Positions 39,101-48,690 of a stretch of DNA of 64,000 nucleotides are shown here, piece by piece. The position numbers and the translations under genes were made by a program. This DNA comes from Macrotis lagotis (taxonomy: Eukaryota; Chordata; Mammalia; Peramelemorphia; Peramelidae), in NCBI RefSeq assembly GCF_037893015.1, contig NC_133666.1:4214239-4278238 (forward strand), in the 5' to 3' direction. The notes below the pieces were generated by a model. The model was not told the origin of the DNA. It did no database searches and was given only the letters and a program-made list of their open reading frames with translations. Within the stretch, counting starts at the first letter, position 1. Each line of letters starts with the position of its first letter.

Positions 39101-41886
39101 CTTAACCACCCAGACTCTATTACAATATCCTTAACCACCCAGACTCTATTACAATATCCTTAACCACCCAGACTCTATTACAATATCCTTAACCACCCAG
39201 ACTCTATTACAATATCCTTAACCATCCAGATTCTATTATTACAATATCCTTAACCATCCAGATTCTATTACAATATCCTTAACCATCCAGATTCTATTAT
39301 TACAATATCCTTAACCATCCAGATTCTATTATTACAATATCCTTAACCACCCAGACTCTATTACAATATCCTTAACCATCCAGATTCTATTACAATATCC
39401 TTAACCACCCAGACTCTATTACAATATCCTTAACCACCCAGACTCTATTACAATATCCTTAACCACCCAGACTCTATTACAATATCCTTAACCACCCAGA
39501 CTCTATTACAATATCCTTAACCATCCAGATTCTATTATTACAATATCCTTAACCATCCAGATTCTATTACAATATCCTTAACCATCCAGATTCTATTATT
39601 ACAATATCCTTAACCACCCAGACTCTATTACAATATCCTTAACCACCCAGACTCTATTACAATATGCTTAACCACCCAGACTCTATTACAATATCCTTAA
39701 CCACCCAGACTCTATTACAATATGCTTAACCACCCAGACTCTATTACAATATCCTTAACCACCCAGATTCTATTACAATATCCTTAACCATCCAGATTCT
39801 ATTATTACAATATCCTTAACCATCCAGATTCTATTACAATATCCTTAACCATCCAGATTCTATTACAATATCCTTAACCATCCAGATTCTATTATTACAA
39901 TATCCTTAACCATCCAGATTCTATTACAATATCCTTAACCATCCAGATTCTATTACAATATCCTTAACCACCCAGACTCTATTACAATATCCTTAACCAT
40001 CCAGATTCTATTACAATATCCTTAACCATCCAGATTCTATTATTACAATATCCTTAACCATCCAGATTCTATTACAATATCCTTAACCATCCAGATTCTA
40101 TTACAATATCCTTAACCATCCAGATTCTATTATTACAATATCCTTAACCATCCAGATTCTATTACAATATCCTTAACCATCCAGATTCTATTACAATATC
40201 CTTAACCACCCAGACTCTATTACAATATCCTTAACCATCCAGATTCTATTACAATATCCTTAACCATCCAGATTCTATTATTACAATATCCTTAACCATC
40301 CAGATTCTATTATTACAATATCCTTAACCATCCAGATTCTATTACAATATCCTTAACCATCCAGATTCTATTACAATATCCTTAACCATCCAGATTCTAT
40401 TATTACAATATCCTTAACCATCCAGATTCTATTACAATATCCTTAACCACCCAGACTCTATTACAATATCCTTAACCATCCAGATTCTATTACAATATCC
40501 TTAACCATCCAGATTCTATTACAATATCCTTAACCATCCAGATTCTATTACAATATCCTTAACCATCCAGATTCTATTACAATATCCTTAACCATCCAGA
40601 TTCTATTACAATATCCTTAACCATCCAGATTCTATTATTACAATATCCTTAACCATCCAGATTCTATTACAATATCCTTAACCATCCAGACTCTATTACA
40701 ATATCCTTAACCATCCAGATTCTATTACAATATCCTTAACCATCCAGATTCTATTATTACAATATCCTTAACCATCCAGATTCTATTATTACAATATCCT
40801 TAACCACCCAGACTCTATTACAATATCCTTAACCACCCAGACTCTATTACAATATCCTTAACCATCCAGACTCTATTACAATATGCTTAACCATCCAGAC
40901 TCTATTACAATATCCTTAACCATCCAGATTCTATTACAATATCCTTAACCACCCAGACTCTATTACAATATCCTTAACCACCCAGACTCTATTACAATAT
41001 CCTTAACCACCCAGACTCTATTACAATATGCTTAACCATCCAGATTCTATTACAATATCCTTAACCATCCAGATTCTATTACAATATCCTTAACCATCCA
41101 GATTCTATTACAATATCCTTAACCATCCAGATTCTATTACAATATCCTTAACCACCCAGACTCTATTACAATATCCTTAACCATCCAGATTCTATTACAA
41201 TATCCTTAACCATCCAGATTCTATTACAATATCCTTAACCATCCAGATTCTATTACAATATCCTTAACCATCCAGATTCTATTACAATATCCTTAACCAT
41301 CCAGACTCTATTACAATATCCTTAACCACCCAGACTCTATTACAATATCCTTAACCATCCAGATTCTATTACAATATCCTTAACCATCCAGATTCTATTA
41401 TTACAATATCCTTAACCATCCAGATTCTATTACAATATCCTTAACCACCCAGATTCTATTACAATATCCTTAACCATCCAGATTCTATTATTACAATATC
41501 CTTAACCATCCAGATTCTATTACAATATCCTTAACCATCCAGATTCTATTACAATATCCTTAACCACCCAGACTCTATTACAATATCCTTAACCATCCAG
41601 ACTCTATTACAATATCCTTAACCATCCAGATTCTATTACAATATCCTTAACCATCCAGACTCTATTACAATATCCTTAACCATCCAGATTCTATTACAAT
41701 ATCCTTAACCACCCAGACTCTATTACAATATCCTTAACCACCCAGACTCTATTACAATATCCTTAACCATCCAGACTCTATTACAATATCCTTAACCACC
41801 CAGACTCTATTACAATATCCTTAACCACCCAGACTCTATTACAATATGCTTAACCATCCAGATTCTATTACAATACCCTTAACCCT
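30105..41886 (+). repeat. 29/32-bp AT-rich satellite with higher-order structure
   Basis: About 400 tandem copies over 11.8 kb. The main unit is 29 bp: CCTTAACCATCCAGATTC followed by TATTACAATAT. A 32-bp form has an extra TTA (TATTATTACAATAT). Subtypes carry CACCCAGACTC, ATATGC, ATACCC or AACAATCC. Landmark variants recur at 32951 and 34042, 33099 and 34190, 36512 and 37603, 36660 and 37751, always 1,091 bp apart. A larger block repeats about 3,529-3,561 bp later (31630 and 35159; 32951 and 36512). Copies are nearly identical, so expansion is recent. The unit has 8 C and 1 G, a strong strand skew. No open frame, no spacers and no relation to the BAZ2A-derived array. Confidence 0.97.
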
Positions 41887-42339
41887 ATCAGTTTTCCCTT
41901 TCAGTATATCTCACCAATGGAGCTTTACCTTCCTGCTTCTGGATCACCTGCTGTGTGAAAGCTGTTATTGTTCCACATTCTAAGTTGCTGAGGAAATATG
42001 TTCTTAGAGTTCTAATTCATGACAGGTACATAAATAATGAACATAGAGTAGGTGATAGGAACCTAGGGACGGGCCTAAGGAGTTGTGAAGTATAGAATGT
42101 TGGGTAGGTCAGCTCCATGCTAAGACAGCTTAAAATTACTCTCATTATGTCATCTTGTGTTGGCCCCAGAAATGTGTGATGACTTGTCCAAGGTAGGACA
42201 ATATTGGCAAAGCCAGGATTCAAATTGTGGTTCTCCAACCTCATTTCCAATGTTCTTTCTCCACTCTAACTTGTGGACGGTCCAATTGGTCATTAAGGAA
42301 TTCAGCATATTTGCAAGAGGTAAATTCCTCACTTAAAAT
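41887..42339. other. Unique DNA right of the second array
   Basis: The array stops inside CAATACCCTTAACCCTATCA. No gene or clear repeat is supported here. A patch at 42120-42240 (TGGCCCCAGAAATGTGTGAT...TTGTCCAAGG) resembles MIR weakly. Confidence 0.4.
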
Positions 42340-42535
42340 ATATATTTCCCCCCTCTTGTTTATAATTCCCTTCTTTCCTCATCCTGCTGCTGGTCTTCAA
42401 TGACTCAGGAGGAGAGAGTGAGGCTGATGACTTGCTGTGGCTCTGTCTCACTTGAATACAATTCACATGCAAGTCAAGACAGCACACCATGATATCATTG
42501 CTCCTCTTTGAAATGAGGGATAAACAAGAGCAACA
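42340..42535 (+). mobile_element. Marsupial SINE-like element without tRNA head
   Basis: CTGCTGGTCTTCAATGACTC, CACATGCAAGTCAAGACAGC and TTTGAAATGAGGGATAAACA follow the body of the composite element at 3095-3386, read in the opposite direction. Confidence 0.6.
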
Positions 42536-42639
42536 TGTCTAAGTTTTCAGAAAGTATCCTTTTGAGACCTTCATTTAGAAGCAACCCTAAGTTACATGCA
42601 ACATTAATGACTTGGGCTACCTGCAGAGACGCAGGATGG

Positions 42640-42775
42640 GAACTTCAAATACATGCAAAAGCCCACTCCCTTGAGAGTCAGGAAACCCAGTTTCTCATTC
42701 TTGATCTACTGTATTATGATGGGGAAATGGGTAACCTTCTCTGGGCTCCAGCTTCTCCAGTGAAAATGAGAGGGT
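42640..42775 (+). repeat. MIR-like relic
   Basis: GAGAGTCAGGAAACCCAGTT then GGGTAACCTTCTCTGGGCTC follow MIR order. Open frames of 60-80 codons around it are not conserved-looking. Confidence 0.5.
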
Positions 42776-43585
42776 GAGAAGGAATGTGTCATGGTGGATA
42801 GAGGCCAAGCTTTTCATCAAGAAGAGAGTTTTAAGTCATGTCTCGAGTATACACTGGTTGCTCCAGTTGCATGACCATGGACAGCTTTCTAATATGTTAC
42901 TTTATGGCTTTATCGATTTGAGTTCCTGGGAGTACCCTGTGCTGAGGAAATCATACATCTAGATCCCCAAACAAAAACCAAATGTTTAAAAGAATGATGG
43001 TAGAGAAAAGACAATTTCTCTTCTAGTTTGAATGACTTATGCATCTATATATGAAGGAAATGAGTGTTCGAGATATTGTTCACATGTATGTTTTATAATT
43101 TTATGCCTAGATATTTGATTCCATATGGCCTTTTTATTTATGTATCTTTTAGGGTAGGCATGAAGTTTATTCCCCAATCCTATACAATCCTATAGGTGGA
43201 GGTCATTATAGTAATGACACCCTGAGTAGGAGATCCGGATATTTATGGAATGGCAGTGGGGGGTGGGGGTGGAGAAATAGGATATATATAACAATAGACA
43301 AAAACCTTAAACCTCCTTGCAGGCCTTTCTATGAAGTTGTACAAAATCTCATGGAGGGTAGGGTAAGAAGAAGTCTCCAATGCAATTATGTCACATTGAT
43401 TATCTATAATGATTTCTCACAGTTGACTCAATTCCAGTGTGGATTGTGTTTAATAAGTGTATTGCCTAGTTGTATTAGATAGCACAGGATAAAGATCTAC
43501 ATAGAGGGTTGGTCTGCTTGAATATTGACAAACTGCCAATCCCACAGGTTATGACTTAAATTCCTCCTTCTCTTCTGAATCTACA
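42776..43585. other. Unassigned AT-rich DNA
   Basis: I see no gene, LINE or SINE in this stretch; a G-rich run (GGGGGGTGGGGGTGG) lies at 43257-43271. Confidence 0.4.
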
Positions 43586-43965
43586 TCAGGTCCCCTACTC
43601 ATTGATATGTAACTTAATGCTCACAATCACCTTGCAATCAATATGAGGCAGATATAGGTCCATTTTTCAAATGTGAACACATTTTTAAAGTGAAGAACTA
43701 CACTTTGACCTCAAATCCTTTAATTCCTATCTAAAATGCTTCCCACTAAACTCTCCTGGAGAATTATAGTAACAATAACTTACAGTACTTTTTAAGGTTT
43801 GAAAAACTCTTTCTACACATTTCACTTGATAACAAGTTTGTGAGAAAGATGTTAACCAATTACCATTCCCATTTTACAGATGATGAAAACTGAAACTGTG
43901 AAAGGGTTAATTGACTTATCACACAGGTAATAAGTGTCTCTAAGAAAGGATTTGAAACCATATCT
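43586..43965 (+). repeat. Two adjacent MIR-like relics
   Basis: First at about 43586-43730 (CACCTTGCAATCAATATGAG). Second at about 43765-43965 (CCCATTTTACAGATGATGAA, then GACTTATCACACAGGTAATA). The following 43965-45350 is unassigned, with an eroded SINE-like patch at 45270-45330. Confidence 0.65.
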
Positions 43966-45354
43966 TCTTTACTCTGAATTCACTTCCCCTACTCTAGAGA
44001 TTATTTGGAAGCCTTTTACGTAATATATGGTTTCCTTTCAGGTTTCAAATGACTTACTACTATAGCAGAAAGACCAAATTCTGTTGTTACAAATAGATCA
44101 TCTAAAAGAATTTAATAAATCACCTCCCTACCAAGTGTTGTGGATTTCCTGAATGCCGAATATGGCTAACTCTGAAATAAGGCACTGAAATAGATCTGTT
44201 AATTGTATGTTAATGCAAAGCACGGATTTTATACTGGCTTTGGTGAAAGAACTGTTATATGCTCTTTTTCATCTTTTGCAAGTTGTCAGCCTAGCAATGG
44301 GAACCATATGAAGTTTAAGATTGCGGAAGACTGCCTGGGTTTCTTCATCCAAATCACTAGAAAGACCTTAAAAGATGAATTGGCAGCCAATAACTCATAA
44401 TTCACTTCCAATCAAGTAATTTTTATCTACAAAAGGTAAATGTATCAGAGAAGAGATAAACTTCTTTTACCTATAGAAAAGCAAAACAAAACACATAATA
44501 AAAAATTCAACTGGGCTTGTAACATGTGTGATTTTACTTTCAAGGAACAATTAATATGACCTGGGAATTAGTATGATTCCTGGGAAAGGAGTTTGATCAT
44601 TATTCTTCTCAATATCATTAAGAGAGTTGTAGTTTGGGAACTTTTAAACAAAATTCTTGTTTTTTAAAAAAACTCAATTTTGGCATTTACATTGTCAGGT
44701 ATAAAATGACTTAAAAACAGTATGATGGATGTGCTGGGAAGTTGGTAGGAGGGTGATTGTAAAAGATATTTCAAAGGCAAGCCACTATCACAATAGAATT
44801 CCCAGTGGGCTACTGAGGTACAGATAAGAACCTTAAGTGAGACCTGAGTTAGGAATATAATGAACAATGTAAAGAACACTATAGTAACTGCCTAGTTTCA
44901 ATCTTATCAGTTATTTTAAAGGATCCTAGACCATCAACTGAGTTAAAGGGACCTGTAAGGGAAGAGTTTGAAGAAAAGCTGGGAAGGAGAAGGGAACAAA
45001 TCAAACCCCAAGGGATTCAAAGACCAGTGGCAATTTTTTTCTTTTAATATAGGGAAAGAGGGGATATAGTTCAAGTTGAACAAAATCAATAGGAGTAACC
45101 TGACCATATTGAACACCGTTCCACCTTTAATATGGCTCGTAAAGGGAGAAATTAAAGAATATTTTATTTGTTAATATTTCTCCAAAGTTCCAACAATGTG
45201 ATAAAAGAATCATTTTCCATGTCATGCACATGAAGAACTGGAAGACTGAAAGACTGATATGTTTTAGGGGAGGAATTTGAACCTGCAATCTTCCACTCTC
45301 CAAATCCTAAAACTCTTTACCCATGACATAAATGAATAGAACCTTTAAGATTCC

Positions 45355-45552
45355 CTTTTTTAAGGTTTTTGCAAGGCAAATGGGGTTAAGTGGCTTGCCC
45401 AAGGCCCCACAGCTAAGTAATTATTAAGTGTGTGAGGCCAGATTTGAACTCAGGTACTCCTGACTCCAGGGTTGGCGCTCCATCCACTGCACCTCCTAGC
45501 CCCCTCCCACGCTACTTAACCTCATTTGCCTTGCAAAAAACTAAAAAAAAGA
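45355..45552 (-). mobile_element. tRNA-derived marsupial SINE, minus
   Basis: From TTTTTGCAAGGCAAATGGGG through reversed B-box GATTTGAACTC to reversed head CACCTCCTAGCCCCC, plus an extra duplicated tail segment (CATTTGCCTTGCAAAAAACT) to 45552. Confidence 0.9.
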
Positions 45553-45640
45553 TTTCCTTTCACTATAAATCAGAACTCAACAAACTGTGAGAGATTTCAT
45601 GCACTTAGGGGCATGAAATTCCTTTGAAGGGAACCTTAGC

Positions 45641-45678
45641 TGGGGGAGGGGGGTGGAGGGGGGAGAAGATGGGGGGAG
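45641..45678 (+). other. G-quadruplex-capable tract
   Basis: Four G runs of five or six (GGGGG A GGGGGG TGGA GGGGGG, then AGAAGAT and GGGGGG). Located about 90 bp beyond the poly(A) signal of the minus-strand GDI gene, on the opposite strand to its transcript. Confidence 0.6.
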
Positions 45679-45763
45679 TTAGAGAATAGAGTTCACTCCA
45701 ACTCTTGAAAGATAAAGAGGAAAAGCATTTCACAGGACAACAGATTTGGTGTTTTGGGGCAGT

Positions 45764-45769
45764 TTTATT
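45764..45769 (-). promoter_or_regulatory. Poly(A) signal AATAAA of the GDI-like gene
   Basis: AATAAA on the minus strand, about 75 nt downstream of the stop codon at 45847-45845. It predicts a short 3'UTR of roughly 100 nt. Confidence 0.65.
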
Positions 45770-45844
45770 TCTCAGATGTCCAAATTTCTCCAACATTCAA
45801 AAGTGTGTTTATAGTTTTCTCCCCAGAAGATGGTCTAGAGTGTT

Positions 45845-47146
45845 TCAGTCCAATTTCAGTTCGGATCCTGTCATCCTTTTGTAGATTTCTTTGATTTCAT
45901 TACAGGCATTCTCAAAATGGACAGTGGCATCATAACTGGTCGTTATGAAAATTTGGCTTTTGCTCCCCAAGTCATTAGGCACATAGAGGTCACTTACAAA
46001 AAAGAATTTTTTCTCAATGGGTTCCAGGAGTTCCAAAGCTAGTTGGATTTCTTTTTCAGGCTCTTTACTCTCTACAGTTGTGGTTACTATGGCAATGTAT
46101 TTGCCTTGTGCTGCCAAGTTGTGTATAGATGAAGTGATGAAGATGTAGATGTCAGATTTGCGTTTTGCCTGGGTGGAAGGGATGATGACAAGTCCTGACT
46201 TGGCCCCACTGGTGTTTCTAATGGGGTGTCCTAAAATACAGATGGCCCTGATGACCTGACCGACCCTGTGGACAAGGTCAGGTGCATAGCTTGGATCACA
46301 AATTAGCTGTTTGCAGCTTGTGATGTGACCCTCGGATCTGATGCCCACCACCCGGCCCTCCCTGATGATGATGTCATCTACCGGTTTGTTCATCAAGAAA
46401 ACACCACCTTGGCTGGATGTTAACTGGGCGAAGGCCTGTGCCAGCTCTCCGATTCCGCAGCGTGGGTAGAGATAAGGGCTTTTACCGTTCTTGGTGAGTG
46501 ATGAGATGTACAGTTGGATTTTCTTCAGTAACTCAATACAGGGGTGGTCCAGATAACAGTTAGTACGACTTAGGGCCAGGGCATGTCCTGCAAATTCTGG
46601 AACATATTGGCCTAAGTCGAAATGTTGGAAGAGATCTTTTCCAACCGTCTTCCAGGGATCCACCCCTTTGTATGTTCGGGGTTCGTGCTCCTTGAACTTG
46701 AGGGCATATGTAAAGAACTTACGGAATCGGTGTTTCTCGAAGAATCCTATTAGGTTGGAGGCCAGGGCCTCAGTCTCAGTGGAAGGAACTCTATGGATTC
46801 TTCTGCCCTTGTACAGGAAGCTGGCATCCACTACATGGAGGTCCAGGAAGCACAACGCATTCAGGTGGGTTAGAATCTTCATCAGCTGGCCACTGGCCAT
46901 AAGAAACTTGGGCAGCAGGTCTACCTTCCAGGAGTGTCCGGGGCCCATGGCGCCACAGGGTGAGCTGGACACGTTGGATGAGCGGCAGGCGATGTTCAGG
47001 GGGTTCAGCAAGGCACTTTCCCCTCCAGGCTGCCCGCTGCGGTCCAGGTGGAGCACCTTCTTTCCTAGAGAGGCCAGGAGGCTCCCCAGGATGCACTCTT
47101 TAAGTCCTGTGCCAAGAATGATGATGTCGTAGTAGTCTTTCTTCAT
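45845..47146 (-). CDS. Rab GDP-dissociation inhibitor paralogue (intact retrogene)
   Basis: GDI proteins extract prenylated, GDP-bound Rab GTPases from membranes and hold them in the cytosol. The 433-residue frame follows GDI alpha/beta (447 and 445 residues) along its length with no stop or shift. It shows ILGTGLKECILG at 10-21, GKKVLHLDR at 28-36, VDLLPKFLMASGQL at 75-88, VPSTETEALAS at 120-130, FRKFFTYALKF at 141-151, GKSPYLYP at 221-228, CKQLICDPSY at 278-287, AAQGKYIAIV at 345-354 and IYKRMTGSE at 421-429. Differences: the Tyr39 segment (PYYGG) is GQPGG; Arg240, Thr248 and Met250 of the Rab-binding platform are Gln241, Val249 and Leu251, while Glu233 is kept; and the last 13 or so residues are absent. 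The frame runs 131 codons further upstream, but a splice acceptor (CTCTCTGCAG) ends at 47151, just before CACCATGA, so the ATG at 47146 is preferred. No introns in the coding part. Alpha or beta parentage is not resolved. Confidence 0.88.
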   Translation of the reverse strand: MKKDYYDIIILGTGLKECILGSLLASLGKKVLHLDRSGQPGGESALLNPLNIACRSSNVSSSPCGAMGPGHSWKVDLLPKFLMASGQLMKILTHLNALCFLDLHVVDASFLYKGRRIHRVPSTETEALASNLIGFFEKHRFRKFFTYALKFKEHEPRTYKGVDPWKTVGKDLFQHFDLGQYVPEFAGHALALSRTNCYLDHPCIELLKKIQLYISSLTKNGKSPYLYPRCGIGELAQAFAQLTSSQGGVFLMNKPVDDIIIREGRVVGIRSEGHITSCKQLICDPSYAPDLVHRVGQVIRAICILGHPIRNTSGAKSGLVIIPSTQAKRKSDIYIFITSSIHNLAAQGKYIAIVTTTVESKEPEKEIQLALELLEPIEKKFFFVSDLYVPNDLGSKSQIFITTSYDATVHFENACNEIKEIYKRMTGSELKLD

Positions 47147-47153
47147 GGTGCTG
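47147..47153 (-). promoter_or_regulatory. Splice acceptor and start context of the GDI-like gene
   Basis: Minus-strand sequence reads a long pyrimidine tract, then CCCACTCTCTGCAG and CACCATGA. The acceptor AG is at 47152-47151 and the exon begins at 47150, four bases before the ATG. This implies at least one untranslated 5' exon. The matching donor upstream is not identified. Confidence 0.7.
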
Positions 47154-47880
47154 CAGAGAGTGGGCGGGGGAAGAGGAAGAGGAAGAACAGGAGCGAGGGA
47201 AGGATGACAGTGAGGAGAAACCGATGGTGGAGAAGGACTTCGACAAGTCAGGAGAGTAGGAGAAGGAGGAGCTGGAGGAGGTGGAAGCTGAGGAATAAGA
47301 GAAGGAGAAGACAGAGCAGGAGATCGAGGTCGGTGGTGATGTAACAGAGGAGAGGAGTCAGTGTCCAAGGAGAGTGACCATGATGAGAACGACGACGAGG
47401 ACGACGAGGATGACAAGGACGACCACGAGCATGACGAGCACAAAGATGAGAAGGACAATGATGTCGACAACGACGTTGACGAAGGCGACGAGGACATTAC
47501 GACGGTGGGGGGGGAGAGGCTGGTGGTGCTCTGGGGCACAAAGTAGTGGGATCTGGCCGGCAGGGAGAGGAGCAGCAGGAGCAGGAAGGAAGAGAGGAAG
47601 AAAAGGAGAAAAATAGTACAGGAGGGACAAAGCCTAAGGAGGAGGCGAAAAAGAGTGCAGATAAAGACGGAGATGGAGGTGAAGATAGAACGGAAGATGG
47701 AGGAAGTGAAGTTGAAGGAGGAGGTGGAAGAGAAGCTGTTAGAGCCAAAGGTAGAAGCGAAGAGGATGAAGCTAGTGGAGACGCTTCACTGTGGCGATCT
47801 TGGAGCCGAGTACTGAGAGAAACAGCTGGCATTGGTGGTGCTCGTGCCAGAAGGAGAAACCGAATGGGGAGAAAAGGGCA
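47154..47880 (-). other. Pyrimidine-rich leader/intron of the GDI-like gene
   Basis: On the plus strand it is almost entirely purine, with GAN-type triplet repeats (GACGACGAGGACGACGAGGA at 47390-47409). Several frames are open because of low complexity: a Ser/Pro-rich frame on the minus strand and Asp/Glu-rich frames on the plus strand. I read it as the intron or 5' leader between promoter and acceptor rather than as protein-coding. CpG is more frequent than elsewhere in the window. Confidence 0.55.
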
Positions 47881-47883
47881 AGT

Positions 47884-48031
47884 GGTGGCTTATAAATGTC
47901 CTCGTTGCCAAGAACACGCCTCCGTTGCTAAGGCCGTTATAATGCCCACCATTGTACAGTACTCCTGGGAGTACTTCTCCCAATGGGAGAAGAGAAAGTC
48001 CGTTACCAAGGAAGCTGAGCAGTTGCTACGG
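47884..48031 (-). promoter_or_regulatory. Candidate promoter with RFX-like half-sites, TATA-like box and palindromes
   Basis: On the minus strand ACATTTATAAGCC (about 47889-47901) is TATA-like. Four X-box-type half-sites GTTRCYANG lie on the plus strand: GTTGCCAAG at 47904, GTTGCTAAGG at 47924, GTTACCAAGG at 48002 and GTTGCTACGG at 48022. Two perfect palindromes adjoin: GTACTCCTGGGAGTAC (47959-47974) and CTTCTCCCAATGGGAGAAG (47974-47992), the second holding a CCAAT box. Use as the GDI-like promoter is inferred from position. The plus-strand frame at 47546-48070 that covers it is probably spurious. Confidence 0.45.
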
Positions 48032-48070
48032 CCTGAAACTGCTGGGGGAGGGCCCATGGGGAAAGTGTAA

Positions 48071-48690
48071 TCAATGTTTCCAATTGATTATTAGAAACTC
48101 CTCCCTGTACCACACTGCCCTTCGAGCACAGCATCTAAGTTTCTGATTCCCTTCTCAGGCTTAGCACCGAGGAGATTGCCCAGATGCTTAGCTTGCACTT
48201 AGCCAGGGAAACTGGGCACACTGGTTGATCACCTTAAGGTCAAGGACTAAAAAGAGACAAAAAGACAAACATTTGGGAACCTGAAGTTTCAAGACACTTG
48301 GCTAAACCTCGAGCCCCTTCCCCCTTAAATAAATAAAATTAGAATTCTTTATTAAAAGAGTTGAGAATCAGCTTGATTTGATGGAGAGAAGGCTGGCATG
48401 AGGACAAACTGGTACCTCCCATTGGCATATATTGGCTGCTCTCTGATTTTTGCCTTATCTTGTGGGAGATGGTTGAAGGGGCAACTTGAGGCTTGTCATT
48501 TCAACAGCTAGTTCTATGCTCCAGTCCTTCAGTGTTACTAGACAGTACTCAGGTCAAGTCACATGCACCTTGCTTCGGTACCTAGGCTTGAATTGAAGAA
48601 GACTTAAGCCAACAATCATTTTATTAAATGTCTATGTGACAGGCAGAGACATCTAGATAGTTCAGTGGAGAGAGCAGGCCAGCTAGTGGG
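48071..48690. other. Unassigned DNA between candidate promoter and third array
   Basis: No gene seen. A short eroded SINE-like patch (CATCTAGATAGTTCAGTGGA) is at about 48648-48667. Confidence 0.4.

Noticed and set aside
30105-41886. CRISPR-like array of 29-bp repeats
   Set aside because: Repeats are directly joined with no spacers, the surroundings are marsupial nuclear DNA and there are no cas genes. It is a satellite.
30105-41886. Interstitial telomere repeat because of many TTAACC words
   Set aside because: The vertebrate telomere word is TTAGGG/CCCTAA; here TTAACC occurs once per 29-bp unit in a different context.
10582-41886. Common origin of the two 29-bp arrays
   Set aside because: Both have a 29-bp period, but the monomers do not match in either orientation; equal length is probably coincidence.
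47147-47539. 131-residue Ser/Pro-rich N-terminal extension of the GDI protein
   Set aside because: Low-complexity translation of a pyrimidine tract that ends in a strong splice acceptor just before a good ATG; GDI family proteins start at that ATG.
47546-48070. 174-residue plus-strand open frame (Glu/Gly-rich with a CPRC motif)
   Set aside because: The first two thirds read a purine-only tract and the rest covers the candidate promoter; no domain is recognised. Kept only as a possibility.
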